Both the position numbers and the translations under genes were made by a program. Positions 1-7,476 of a stretch of DNA of 64,000 nucleotides are shown here, one piece after another (position 1 is the first letter of the stretch; the number at the start of each line of letters is the position of its first letter). Under the pieces are notes generated by a model. That model worked only from the letters and a program-made list of their open reading frames with translations, was not told the DNA's origin and did not search any database. The stretch is from Nitrosomonas ureae (lineage in GTDB: Bacteria > Pseudomonadota > Gammaproteobacteria > Burkholderiales > Nitrosomonadaceae), in contig CAMCBD010000003.1 of NCBI GenBank assembly GCA_945872825.1, positions 1 to 64,000 on the forward strand, given 5' to 3'.

Positions 1-60
1 CGCAGCCAGCGCTATTTTTGCTTTGAATTCACTGGAATATTGTGTGCGTTTCTTGCTCAT
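1..60 (-). mobile_element. IS3-family transposase OrfA, N-terminus only (runs off the window)
   Basis: The reverse strand starts an open frame at 60 and runs off the left edge after 20 codons. It begins MSKKRTQYSSEFK and goes on to AKIALAA, the usual opening of IS3/IS911-type OrfA proteins, which carry the helix-turn-helix that binds the IS ends. Only this tip is in the window, so intactness cannot be judged. The IS end would lie somewhere in 70-120; I did not fix a terminal repeat. Confidence 0.75.
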
Positions 61-249
61 GATTATGATCCTCTATAGTGTCCATAACAGAGCTTAACAA
101 CCTGTCCAGTTTTGCGGTACCACTTCATAATTTTCTAAATTTACATACTAGAATTTAGAATGACTAAATAGATTGGCTTCTTTAATCTCTTTAACGAGTA
201 TTCCGCAGCACGGGATACGGAAACATATTCATACGTTAAGGAGAATCAA

Positions 250-522
250 TTGAATCAATCATTATCCACCTCACAGCACCAGTTGCACCCTAAAGATTGG
301 CAACCGCCATCACAGCTTGAACGGCTCTTATATCTTGCCGAAGTCGAGTTCCAAACCGGTTTCAAATCTTCGTACCTATACCAATTGATCAAAGGGAATA
401 AATTCCCAAAACCAGTAAAGATCGGAGCGGCCAGCCGGTGGCGGGAAAGTCAGGTTCAGCAATGGATTCGTGATCAGATTGAAGGTAACGCATCCGGCAA
501 GAATGCGGAGGTACGGGCATGA
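250..522 (+). CDS. AlpA-type phage/satellite transcriptional regulator
   Basis: A 90-residue protein starting with TTG, chosen because a GGAG sequence sits about six bases upstream (240-243). Residues about 30-75 carry the AlpA winged-helix pattern: a Tyr-Leu-x-x-Leu-Ile recognition helix followed by NKFPKPVKIG and SRWRESQVQQWI. AlpA-family proteins are small DNA-binding activators or excisionase-like factors of prophages and satellites. The next gene starts four bases before this one ends, so the two are translationally coupled. It probably controlled the decayed element that follows. The family call is firm; the target is unknown. Confidence 0.75.
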   Translation: MNQSLSTSQHQLHPKDWQPPSQLERLLYLAEVEFQTGFKSSYLYQLIKGNKFPKPVKIGAASRWRESQVQQWIRDQIEGNASGKNAEVRA

Positions 523-1118
523 GCAAGCTAAAAATCAATCTTGATGATATGGCTGATGAAGTCATGCATGACGATCCTGAAGATGCAGCAGGGCGAGACC
601 TGAAAAATGCAGCAGACTATGTTTTTGTAGCGCTACAAAAAGAAGGTGAAGAAAGGTTTGCAACTTATTCAGACAAGGTTGGCGCCATGCAGAATTACCC
701 TGTATTGGTTGCTGCTCACGCAATAATGACCGCGCTGAGTCGGCATGAAAGCAGTTATCGTAGGTTAAAAATTGAAGAATTGCGATTACTGGGAAATATA
801 GTAAATACTCTGAATCCGACTGCTCACACTGTTGCACAAGATGGAGAAAGCATCATTGCAGTATCAGGGGATATTGCGACAAAGTACACTTGCAGGATTG
901 CCCCTATCGGTATTGGTTTAGCCCATGACCGGTTGCAAGCTTGGCTGGCAGATCATCCAGGGCATACGCGAAAGCAGCATATTTTCGTTGCTGATAACCG
1001 GGAAGAGCGAACTATGATTGAACAGGTTCGGCACTTTCTGGAACTGCATGGTGAAGCCAGGTTTACTGATATTGACCGGTCGATCGTTGATGATAACCAC
1101 GCGCGCCAAAAACGATGA
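519..1118 (+). CDS. Mobile-element protein with a DUF927-like tail, truncated by frameshift
   Basis: 199 codons overlapping the end of the alpA-like gene by four bases. Residues 1-125 match no family I recognise. From about residue 130 the sequence, with VRHFLELHGEARFTDID, looks like the C-terminal part of DUF927 phage/ICE primase-helicase proteins. No Walker A motif is present, so the helicase core is missing; an internal deletion is one explanation. The frame ends early at 1116-1118. Removing two bases (one GC of the CGCGCG run near 1100-1105) restores HAPKTMNKAGFRE and joins the frame to the next entry. Translation would now give a truncated protein of unknown function. Confidence 0.55.
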   Translation: MSKLKINLDDMADEVMHDDPEDAAGRDLKNAADYVFVALQKEGEERFATYSDKVGAMQNYPVLVAAHAIMTALSRHESSYRRLKIEELRLLGNIVNTLNPTAHTVAQDGESIIAVSGDIATKYTCRIAPIGIGLAHDRLQAWLADHPGHTRKQHIFVADNREERTMIEQVRHFLELHGEARFTDIDRSIVDDNHARQKR

Positions 1119-1363
1119 ATAAGGCGGGGTTTCGTGAAAAGAATCATGAGGGGAATCTTGAGTATTACTGCTACCCGGAAGTATTCAAGGCGGAAATATG
1201 CAAAGGCTTCGATCATCGGACGGTTGCACGATTGCTGATTGATCGGGGTTTTATGAAGGGCGGCGATGGCCGCAATCTTACGGTAAAGAGAAAACTTCCG
1301 GGTGAAGGTTCAAAGCGTGTGTTCCATGTGTTGCCGTCTATTTGGGGGTCACAAGATGATTGA
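1115..1363 (+). pseudogene. C-terminal tail of the DUF927-like protein, out of frame
   Basis: The 82 codons carry NKAGFREKNHEGNLEYY, then EVFKAEICKGFDHRTVARLL and GFMKGGDGRNLTVK, the usual final winged-helix-like segment of DUF927 proteins. It belongs in frame with the preceding gene and is separated by a two-base expansion near 1100. It could reinitiate at ATG 1115 within the overlapping stop, but an isolated tail is unlikely to function. The end overlaps the start of the next gene at 1356. Confidence 0.6.
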
Positions 1364-1997
1364 CTGGAATACGCTGATAAAACCGGAAAACAGCGAACAA
1401 ATACCCGAAAATGAGGCGGAATGTCGGGACAGAACGGGGTTTGTCGGGACGGAAAGTGGCAATTGTCGGGACAGCAAAAGCATACATTCATGCGGGTTTT
1501 CAGAACCTGTCCCGACATTCCCGACATTCCCGACACAAAATGAAGGGGATGGGAAAGATAATGAAAATAATTCACCCGGTGAAGGCGGGGCTTCAGATAA
1601 TTATTGCGATGCAAAAAAGTATCCTGTGAATCCGATTGCAATGTGTTTGCTACTAACCTGTTGCAATAAAGCAACATTCACCAAAGAAGAAACGATAGAA
1701 GCAATCATCAATCTTCAAACCATCCCGCAGCAAGAACAAATCAGATCATGGGCGATACTCTGCTATAAACACGGCATTGATCCGCACCATATCATTTACC
1801 CATTCACTCAATCACCAAACAAAGGCACAAGCTGTCAAGGGTGCAAGCACATAGAGATGCTGAAGATCCCTACCGAAAAACGCCCGGTATTCCGTTTTGT
1901 TTGTAGCCAGCATCACCAGTTACTTGAAGCCATCTATGTTCATGAGCGTGTATTGATTGCACCTGAATCATGCCGTGATTACCTGCCCACTGCATAG
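1356..1997 (+). CDS. Conserved mobile-element protein with a Cys/His cluster, function unknown
   Basis: I place the start at ATG 1356 rather than in-frame ATG 1302: a GGGGG run lies just upstream and this start overlaps the previous stop, giving 213 residues starting MIDWNTLIKPE. Residues about 30-80 are low complexity and are encoded by repeated TGTCGGGAC units and their inverted form (1422-1535), which yields VPTFPTFPT. The C-terminal half has CQGCKH, FVCSQHH and ERVLIAPESC, a likely zinc-ribbon-like Cys/His arrangement. The last codons (ESCRDYLPTA) are repeated as non-coding DNA at about 3093. I cannot name a family; the context suggests phage or satellite replication. Confidence 0.5.
   Translation: MIDWNTLIKPENSEQIPENEAECRDRTGFVGTESGNCRDSKSIHSCGFSEPVPTFPTFPTQNEGDGKDNENNSPGEGGASDNYCDAKKYPVNPIAMCLLLTCCNKATFTKEETIEAIINLQTIPQQEQIRSWAILCYKHGIDPHHIIYPFTQSPNKGTSCQGCKHIEMLKIPTEKRPVFRFVCSQHHQLLEAIYVHERVLIAPESCRDYLPTA
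1422..1535. repeat. Iteron-like cluster of 9-bp repeats inside a coding region
   Basis: TGTCGGGAC occurs at 1422-1430, 1442-1450 and 1464-1472. The inverted form follows as GTCCCGACA at 1509-1517 and TTCCCGACA at 1518-1526 and 1527-1535. Six related 9-mers thus lie in 114 bp, three in each orientation. Iterated sites of this kind are known as binding sites for replication initiators in satellites and plasmids, but they could also be simple coding repeats giving Pro-Thr-Phe. The replication role is inference. Confidence 0.45.
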
Positions 1998-2460
1998 CCG
2001 GGGGCGGGTCGAATGTCTACACCCTTTTGCTTCTAGACCGTTTGCCTAATATCGTTTGCAGAACCGCGTAATAAGATAGGGGGGGTTAAAATTAACCCAT
2101 CATATTATCAACAGGTTACAGATCAATAACTAAAACCATTCAATACTTTATTTGACAATCGCCGGATATCACCCTTTACCATTGTATTTACCTGTTGCCA
2201 GTCGGTACCGGGGGCGGCTCAAATCTCTACAGTCTTATACTCATAGACCGTTCGCTTAGTCAGTTTTTTGTATGCGGGAGTTTCGGATGGGGGGTACACA
2301 TCCATGGCTGATTAGAAATCATTCAGAAATACTGCCTAAAAACCAGGCAGCGATTAAAAAATGTGGTAATAAACGTAGTAACTTTTCTAATATAGAAAAT
2401 AAATATGCTTATTTACATATAGTTACTTCTCGAATGTGAATGCCATCCTACCAAAGATCC
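1966..2460 (+). repeat. Phage-leader-like block, copy 1 (parts A and B)
   Basis: Part A (1966-2190) matches 3093-3317 and part B (2191-2460) matches 3604-3853, with many substitutions. Each part contains the same core: a GGGGGCGG tract, TCTACA about ten bases on, and TAGACCG about 15 bases after that. Part B then has a short frame, ATGGCTGAT near 2302, broken by one extra T compared with the copy at 3711. From memory, the core resembles the leader between an HNH endonuclease and the small terminase gene of cos-type phages; that is inference. No intact gene lies in this stretch. Confidence 0.6.
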
Positions 2461-2530
2461 AGTATCTATAAAGCTTTCAAGCATACCAAATACAATTTAC
2501 CATCAATTATGCCATCAAAAAGATTTTGAT

Positions 2531-3089
2531 TTAAGCGCCTAAGGAAGCGCTGAATAATTCGTTGGCCCTGCAAAATTCACTTAATCGTGGCGGTGGCTTT
2601 GTATACAAGCAAGCTTCGCCAATATATGGTTGTTTTTCGCGGAAGCGGTTGATCAACTGAAGCAACGCAAGGCGCAACAAAATACCCTTTAGCCCCAAGC
2701 GGAGTACCGCCCTCATCAGCCCAGCGTAGGTTGTAGCCCGCCGCACACAGCACAGCATGGAGCGCATCTCCTAATTTGCCCTGCAACCAGCAGCAGTCCA
2801 TTCGGTGATCCGACTTTAAATGCCCAATCGCAGGCTCCACGGCCTGCCGACATTTGAGCCAGCGTCGCTGCGGCTTTGTCAGCGACTTGTACTTGCCACG
2901 ATGGATGATGTTCACGTCCGGGTTGTCGGCATCCACGCCCCGAAATCCGAGATCGACAATGACCTGCTTCGGCATTGATCCTGCGTTTTCGAGTAAAATC
3001 TGTGTCTGTGTGAGTTGCTTATGAAGGATATGGCCATCGTAGGGATTGCCGGGGAAGGTTTTTGCACCGGCCATCAGGCCGTTCTTGTG
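2531..3089 (-). pseudogene. IS5-family transposase, C-terminal remnant
   Basis: Reading leftward from about 3089 the frame gives THKNGLMAGAKTFPGNPYDG, then VIVDLGFRGVD and AVEPAIGHLKSDHRM, the DDE-core end of IS5-family transposases. The conserved Glu region is present but the N-terminal half is missing. A frameshift near 2720-2725 moves the continuation LGLKGILLRL into another frame, which ends in FCRANEL close to 2531. GGAAGCGCTGAATAATTC at about 2544-2561 may be the terminal inverted repeat. The fragment abuts the second copy of the leader block at about 3090. Confidence 0.8.
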
Positions 3090-3092
3090 CGT

Positions 3093-3317
3093 GATTCATG
3101 CCGTGATTACCTGCCCACTGCATGACCGAGGGCGGGTCAAGAGTCTACAGCTTTATGCTTCTAGACCGTTTTTGGCCAGTCGTTTGCAAAACCGCGAAAT
3201 AAGATAGGGGGTAAAGATTAACCTATCATACTATCAACGGGTTATGGATCAATAACCAAAACCATTCAATACTTTATCTGAAAATCGTCAGATATTCGCT
3301 TTCACCATTATATTGGG
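3093..3317 (+). repeat. Phage-leader-like block, copy 2 part A
   Basis: This stretch repeats 1966-2190, including the last ten codons of the 1356-1997 gene as non-coding DNA (ATTCATGCCGTGATTACC), the GGGCGGGTC tract, TCTACAG, CTAGACCG and the AACCGCGAAATAAGATAGG segment. It starts exactly where the IS5 fragment stops. The two copies differ at many positions, so the duplication is not recent. Confidence 0.65.
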
Positions 3318-3359
3318 ACTTATATACTTGACTCACTTAAACTACAGTGGAATAGGAAA

Positions 3360-3593
3360 ATGAAATTAATAACACTTAAGGACGGCTCTAGCGTAAGAGC
3401 GGATTTGGTTGCAGCTATACGTATAGTTGATATTGATGTTACTACGAGCAAGAACAGACTCGCTCCAGAACACATTGTGTTTGTAGACATTTATAATTCA
3501 AAAGAAAAAATTACATTTCATTGCAAGGATCATGAAGAAAGCAAGAGAGTTGTCGCAGAATTAACCAAACTAGTTAATGATGCTCTAAGTTAA
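3360..3593 (+). CDS. Small hypothetical protein
   Basis: A 77-residue soluble protein with ATG 3360 preceded by a GGAATAGGAAA purine-rich ribosome site. It has no signal peptide or membrane segment. A beta-rich first half (ITLKDGSSVRADLVAAIRI) resembles small housekeeping proteins of mobile elements, but I recognise no family. It lies between parts A and B of the second leader copy, in a segment absent from the first copy, so it was either inserted there or lost from copy 1. Codon use does not look degenerate, and I take it as a likely real gene. Confidence 0.5.
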   Translation: MKLITLKDGSSVRADLVAAIRIVDIDVTTSKNRLAPEHIVFVDIYNSKEKITFHCKDHEESKRVVAELTKLVNDALS

Positions 3594-3603
3594 AATCAGT
3601 GAT

Positions 3604-3853
3604 TTGTATATGCAGTACCGGGGCGGTTAAAAAGTCTATATCCTTTTATTGATAGACCGTTTGCTTCGTTAGATTTTTGTGTGCGGGAGTTTCGGACGGG
3701 GTATACCTTCATGGCTGATAGAAATCATGCGGAAGTGCTGCTTAAAAACCGGGCAGCGATTAAGAAATGTGGTAACTTTTTTAATTACAAGAATAAACAT
3801 AATTAATTACAAATAGTTAATGTATGAATGTGAATGACATCCTCCCACAGATG
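3604..3853 (+). repeat. Phage-leader-like block, copy 2 part B, with a short open frame
   Basis: Repeats 2191-2460: ACCGGGGCGG, TCTATA, TAGACCGTTTGC, GTGCGGGAGTTTCGGA and the short frame at 3711. The end of both copies shares GAATGTGAATG followed by CATCCT. The core is the fourth occurrence of the GGGGCGG/TCTACA/TAGACCG arrangement in 1.7 kb. Confidence 0.6.
3711..3806 (+). other. 31-codon open frame, possible small-terminase N-terminus remnant
   Basis: ATG 3711 opens MADRNHAEVLLKNRAAIKKC and stops at 3804-3806. The same sequence in copy 1 (2302 onward) is broken by one inserted T after the third codon, yet the downstream amino acids are still recognisable (RNHSEILPKNQAAIKKCGN). The pattern of a short charged helix directly after the leader would fit the start of a phage small terminase. 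It is too short for a confident call and may be untranslated. Confidence 0.3.
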
Positions 3854-3883
3854 CTCCTAGTAATACCCAGAAACACCAACAAG

Positions 3884-3915
3884 ACCCGCATAAATGGAAC
3901 GTTTATCGGGTTTTT
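3884..3915 (+). terminator. Rho-independent terminator-like hairpin
   Basis: ACCCG-c-ATAAA (3884-3894) pairs with TTTATCGGGT (3902-3911) with one bulged C, and is followed by a T-rich run. It lies at the end of the decayed prophage-like stretch. The rest of 3854-4022 shows nothing else I can name. Confidence 0.5.
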
Positions 3916-4022
3916 GTTATCCGTAGTCAATCATGTGAAATGTGAGTAACAAGATAAACTTGTGAGTGAGTTGTTTAGTCCCACAATTAAGCGTTCTGGA
4001 TTAATACACCTATTTTCCTCAG

Positions 4023-4517
4023 TTGATTCCTGTAGAATTACCACAAATGTATCTCTGGCAAGGGGTTGCGACAGAATGCGAGAGTACCCAAGAATCTTTA
4101 TGCACACCCTGGATACTCGATATCAAGGTACAAAGCAGTAAAGCCAGTGCAGCGAAACATAGCCTGCCGCGCCTGCACCAGCTAACTCAACAGCACTACC
4201 TCTTCAAGCTACGGCAAACTGCCGGAGTTAAGCGTCTGATCGAGCGGCAATGGCAGCAAAACGACTGGCAGAACGGTAGGCCAAGACGTTGCATCCTCTC
4301 AGTGCGGGCAGTCGCGCTCATCTACAATTGGTGGAGTTGGTATGTCCTGGCACACCCGAAGACACGCCTGGAGGCAATCACTAGCCGTCCCATGTTACTC
4401 AGTGGCATTGCCCGCCTGACCCAGCATGCCGGTCAATCCCGATTGCCACTCACTCTGACTCACGCAGCCGGAGATCGTATCAAGTCGATGGTCGCCAATA
4501 TACGAAAGGGGTCTTGA
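4023..4517 (+). pseudogene. DDE transposase, C-terminal remnant
   Basis: The frame has no good start; TTG 4023 is only the first available. Residues about 85-145, with ILSVRAVALIYNWWSWYV, then TRLEAITSRPMLL and LTQHAGQSRLPLT, are typical of the last part of a group of DDE transposases (IS1380/IS4-like; the exact family is uncertain). The N-terminal catalytic part is missing. The following 357 bp up to 4874 hold further out-of-frame debris with stops and no gene I can support. Confidence 0.55.
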
Positions 4518-4874
4518 TCATGTTCTGACAAATGCGCCTCAATTGACCACAGCTGATCGTTGGTGCGTACTGGCACACTATATCATTAACAAAATTTGCG
4601 ACCAGACCTAAAAATTCACAGCTTCTCGGCTTCCCTCCAACCTCTTTGGCTATTGGAGTGACCTAACCGAGGAATTTAGGATTATCGGGATTTCGTCGAT
4701 ACACTTGCTGAAAACCTTTATCAACGCCAGTGCTTATGATGAGAAAACATTGTTTGCACAAACAGGGATACACATGGCTTTTTTACTTTCGGCGCTTGCC
4801 ATTGCCTATTGTGATCGCATTATCACGCAAACCAGTCAACAATCGGGTGAACACTAATAATAATCGGCTTGATC

Positions 4875-5432
4875 TCAGGCTACGGCCGTTGCATCATTCA
4901 ATAACTGCAATATCCCCTGCAAAGCTGTAGCCACTGCCAAACGCCGGATTGTTTCACGATTTCCTGCAAAAAACTGGGTTTCTTGTTGCACTAAGCCATC
5001 TTTAATTGCCCAGACAAAACAAACTATTCCTACGGGTTTCGTTGCAGTTCCGCCATCAGGGCCAGCAATCCCGGTGATCGATACGCTAATCTGCGCACGG
5101 CTTCTGTTCAGCGCTCCGAGGGCCATTTCCTGGGCAGTTTGTGTAGATACGGCGCCATATTGATCCAATGTCGCTTGCTGAACGCCCAGCATCTCACATT
5201 TGGAAGCGTTGCTATACGTGATAAACCCCCGTTCATACCAGGCTGAGCTGCCTGCCACAGCAGTCACGGCTTGACCTAACCAGCCGCCGGTACAAGATTC
5301 GGCAGTTACCAGCAGCAATCCGCACTGAGCAAGGCGTTCCCCAACTTTAACTGCCAAATCGTAAGATTCTTGATTTATATCAGAAATTTCATGACTCCGT
5401 TTCGATATTCTGGTCAAAGTCAGACCATCCAA
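4875..5432 (-). CDS. pncC: Nicotinamide-nucleotide amidohydrolase PncC (CinA C-terminal family)
   Basis: 185 residues with CinA-domain motifs: LLVTAESCTGGWLGQAVT, YSNASK, AQEMALGAL and ITGIAGPDGGTATKPVG. PncC deamidates nicotinamide mononucleotide to nicotinate mononucleotide, recycling NAD breakdown products in the cytoplasm. The conserved Ser and Lys of the active site are in the ESCTGG and NASK motifs. The protein is about 20 residues longer at the N-terminus than the usual 160-170. No strong ribosome site is seen before ATG 5432, and no better internal start was found. It is divergent from the acyltransferase gene, with 108 bp between. Confidence 0.9.
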   Translation of the reverse strand: MDGLTLTRISKRSHEISDINQESYDLAVKVGERLAQCGLLLVTAESCTGGWLGQAVTAVAGSSAWYERGFITYSNASKCEMLGVQQATLDQYGAVSTQTAQEMALGALNRSRAQISVSITGIAGPDGGTATKPVGIVCFVWAIKDGLVQQETQFFAGNRETIRRLAVATALQGILQLLNDATAVA

Positions 5433-5540
5433 TCCGAGAGAAACTAAATACCACTTTAACCTGCCATCGTGCTAATCTTTAAAAATAGGGTGCTTGAATC
5501 ATTATATTGGAATCTGCTTTTATTTTCTTAGGTCAGAGCT

Positions 5541-6653
5541 ATGCAAGCTGATCATTCATCAAGAATGCCTTTTATTGATGCCTTAAAGGCCATCTGTTGT
5601 TTACTGATCGTCACGCATCACTTGGCCATTTATGGTCCCATGTCGGATATCGCCTATCCGTTGATTCCTGCTTTATTGGATTGGTTGCGTGAATACGGAC
5701 GAATTGCTGTGCAAATATTTTTTGTCATCGCAGGTTTTCTTGTTGCTGCAAAACTGGCGCCGCAGGGTTTATCCTTAGTTACAACACCAATCCGGCTGAT
5801 ACAACACCGCTACTTGAGATTAATTATGCCGTATCTGGCCGCTTTAACATTAGCGATTGGATGCGCTGCATTGGCCAGAGTCTGGATGAATCATGAATCG
5901 ATTCCTGGCACACCCAATTTGTTTCAACTGCTGGCGCATATTTTTTTGCTGCACGATCTGCTAAACCAGGAAGTCCTGTCAGCAGGTATCTGGTATGTTG
6001 CCATCGATTTTCAGTTATTTGTACTCACGATTCTACTCTTCTGGATTTCCAAGCAAATCCAGAATCGATACCCGGATTTGCAAATTCTTAGCTTGATTTT
6101 AATTTTCAGCCTAACAACTGTTTCACTATTCTTTTTTAACCGGGACAGCTACTGGGATGAAACGGCTTTATATTTTTTTGGTTCCTATGGCCTTGGCATT
6201 CTGATTTATTGGGTTTCTGTCAGTCAACATCGGTTCTTTTGGTTCGTCTTGCTGATCGCGTTGATTTTTGCAACATTAACGATTGATTTTCGTTCCCGCA
6301 TTGCTGTCGCGGGCAGCGTCATGATGCTATTGGGATTGGCGCAGTACTATGATGTTTTGAACAGTCAACGTGTGCCCGGTTATCTGGTATATCTTGGGCG
6401 TGCATCCTATTCCATATTTCTGGTCCATTTCCCAATATCGCTGATTGTCAATGCGGCATTCTTCAGATTCTTGCCACACCAGCCAGTCATTCAATTATTC
6501 GGCCTGCTGTTAGCCGTAGGCGCCAGTATCTGCGCTGGTATTGTGCTTTTTAACTGGCTTGAAGCGCGTCCGGTAACACATCGAATGCATATCCTGCTAC
6601 CCGCAGGATTTATAACCTGCGGTTTACTCGTGACATTGCTTGGGAATGTCTAG
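5541..6653 (+). CDS. Membrane acyltransferase, acyltransferase-3 (OafA-like) family
   Basis: 370 residues with about ten hydrophobic segments. The start MPFIDALKAICCLLIVTHHL and IFFVIAGFLVA near residue 65 are the acyltransferase-3 signature, including the His of the first membrane segment. These proteins O-acylate sugars of lipopolysaccharide, exopolysaccharide or other envelope glycans from the inner membrane. No glycan gene is next to it, so the substrate is open. The stop codon TAG (6651-6653) lies inside the left arm of a 22-bp palindromic element, so the original C-terminus may have been a little different. ATG 5541 follows a GGTCAGAG sequence. Confidence 0.85.
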   Translation: MQADHSSRMPFIDALKAICCLLIVTHHLAIYGPMSDIAYPLIPALLDWLREYGRIAVQIFFVIAGFLVAAKLAPQGLSLVTTPIRLIQHRYLRLIMPYLAALTLAIGCAALARVWMNHESIPGTPNLFQLLAHIFLLHDLLNQEVLSAGIWYVAIDFQLFVLTILLFWISKQIQNRYPDLQILSLILIFSLTTVSLFFFNRDSYWDETALYFFGSYGLGILIYWVSVSQHRFFWFVLLIALIFATLTIDFRSRIAVAGSVMMLLGLAQYYDVLNSQRVPGYLVYLGRASYSIFLVHFPISLIVNAAFFRFLPHQPVIQLFGLLLAVGASICAGIVLFNWLEARPVTHRMHILLPAGFITCGLLVTLLGNV

Positions 6654-6737
6654 GAGTCTGTCGGACTTAAGCAATCGTAGCGAGCCGAGTGGGAGAGCGG
6701 GTTCAGTAGATTGACCTTAAGTCCGACAGACTCCTAG
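6650..6737. mobile_element. MITE-like palindromic element with perfect 22-bp inverted arms
   Basis: CTAGGAGTCTGTCGGACTTA plus AG (6650-6671) is repeated exactly in inverted form at 6716-6737. The 44-bp centre adds a second short inverted pair (CAATC 6672-6676 with GATTG 6709-6713). There is no open frame. The outer CTAG could be a duplicated target or part of the arm. Long perfect arms around a short non-coding core suggest a non-autonomous insertion; a role as terminator for the acyltransferase gene is also possible, though no T-run follows. Confidence 0.6.
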
Positions 6738-6897
6738 AAACGATGGATTTGTGTGGTTTGCACGCATTGCTCATATCAGGCATTGCTGGCATATCAGCAA
6801 ACCGGGTTGTGCCTTGACGCTGGCAGCACAAAAAGGGAAGATGCCTAAAAACATGGATAGATATCATCAATCATTTTGTCACGCACAAGGGATTAGA

Positions 6898-7428
6898 ATG
6901 CACTATTTTTTACTGGCAGCATTGATTTCAATCATTTCAGCGCCCCTATCAGCAAGTGATGGGGGAATATCAATCAGCATAGGCCAACCCGGTTTTTATG
7001 GTCAGATCACCCTGGGCAATCAATATCCAGCACCGCGATTAATTTACCCCAATCCGGTACTCATCATACCGCCTGCCGTTGCTATTCAACAGCAACCGAT
7101 TTATCTCTTTGTGCCGCCCGGTCATGCCAAAAGATGGGATAGATACTGCTCTCGTTATAATGCCTGCAATCAGCCCGTTTATTTTGTCCAGAAAGATTGG
7201 TACAACAACGAATACCTGCCGCATTATCACACTCAGAGTAATTACCCCGGCGGAAACAATGATTCAGCCCGGCACCAGCATGATGACGATGATGCGCGTA
7301 ATCGCTCGCAATCAAATAAACACAACGATCGTGACCATCCCGGGCAAGGCAAGGATAAGAATCGCAGCAAGCACGATCAAGGTGATCATGGCAAAAAAGA
7401 CCATGACCGGGGTAATCGGAAGGATTGA
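6898..7428 (+). CDS. Secreted or periplasmic protein with a charged, His/Asp-rich tail
   Basis: I choose ATG 6898 (AGGG seven bases upstream) over in-frame starts from 6751, because it begins directly with a signal peptide: MHYFLLAALISIISAPLSAS, with cleavage expected after ASA or SAS. The mature part has a short conserved-looking segment, SIGQPGFYGQITLGNQ, and a Pro-rich stretch. The last 60 residues are low complexity with Asp, His, Lys, Asn and Arg. Similar signal-peptide proteins with a PGFYG-type start are common hypotheticals in betaproteobacteria. The acidic/His tail could bind metal, but this is a guess. Function unknown. Confidence 0.65.
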   Translation: MHYFLLAALISIISAPLSASDGGISISIGQPGFYGQITLGNQYPAPRLIYPNPVLIIPPAVAIQQQPIYLFVPPGHAKRWDRYCSRYNACNQPVYFVQKDWYNNEYLPHYHTQSNYPGGNNDSARHQHDDDDARNRSQSNKHNDRDHPGQGKDKNRSKHDQGDHGKKDHDRGNRKD

Positions 7429-7476
7429 TCAGTTTTTTGTTGCTTTGGTTTCGTTAAAAACAACAGGAGTCATCAC

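Noticed and set aside
1500-1540. CRISPR-like short repeats
   Set aside because: The 9-bp units lie back to back without spacers and within a coding frame; no cas genes are in the window.
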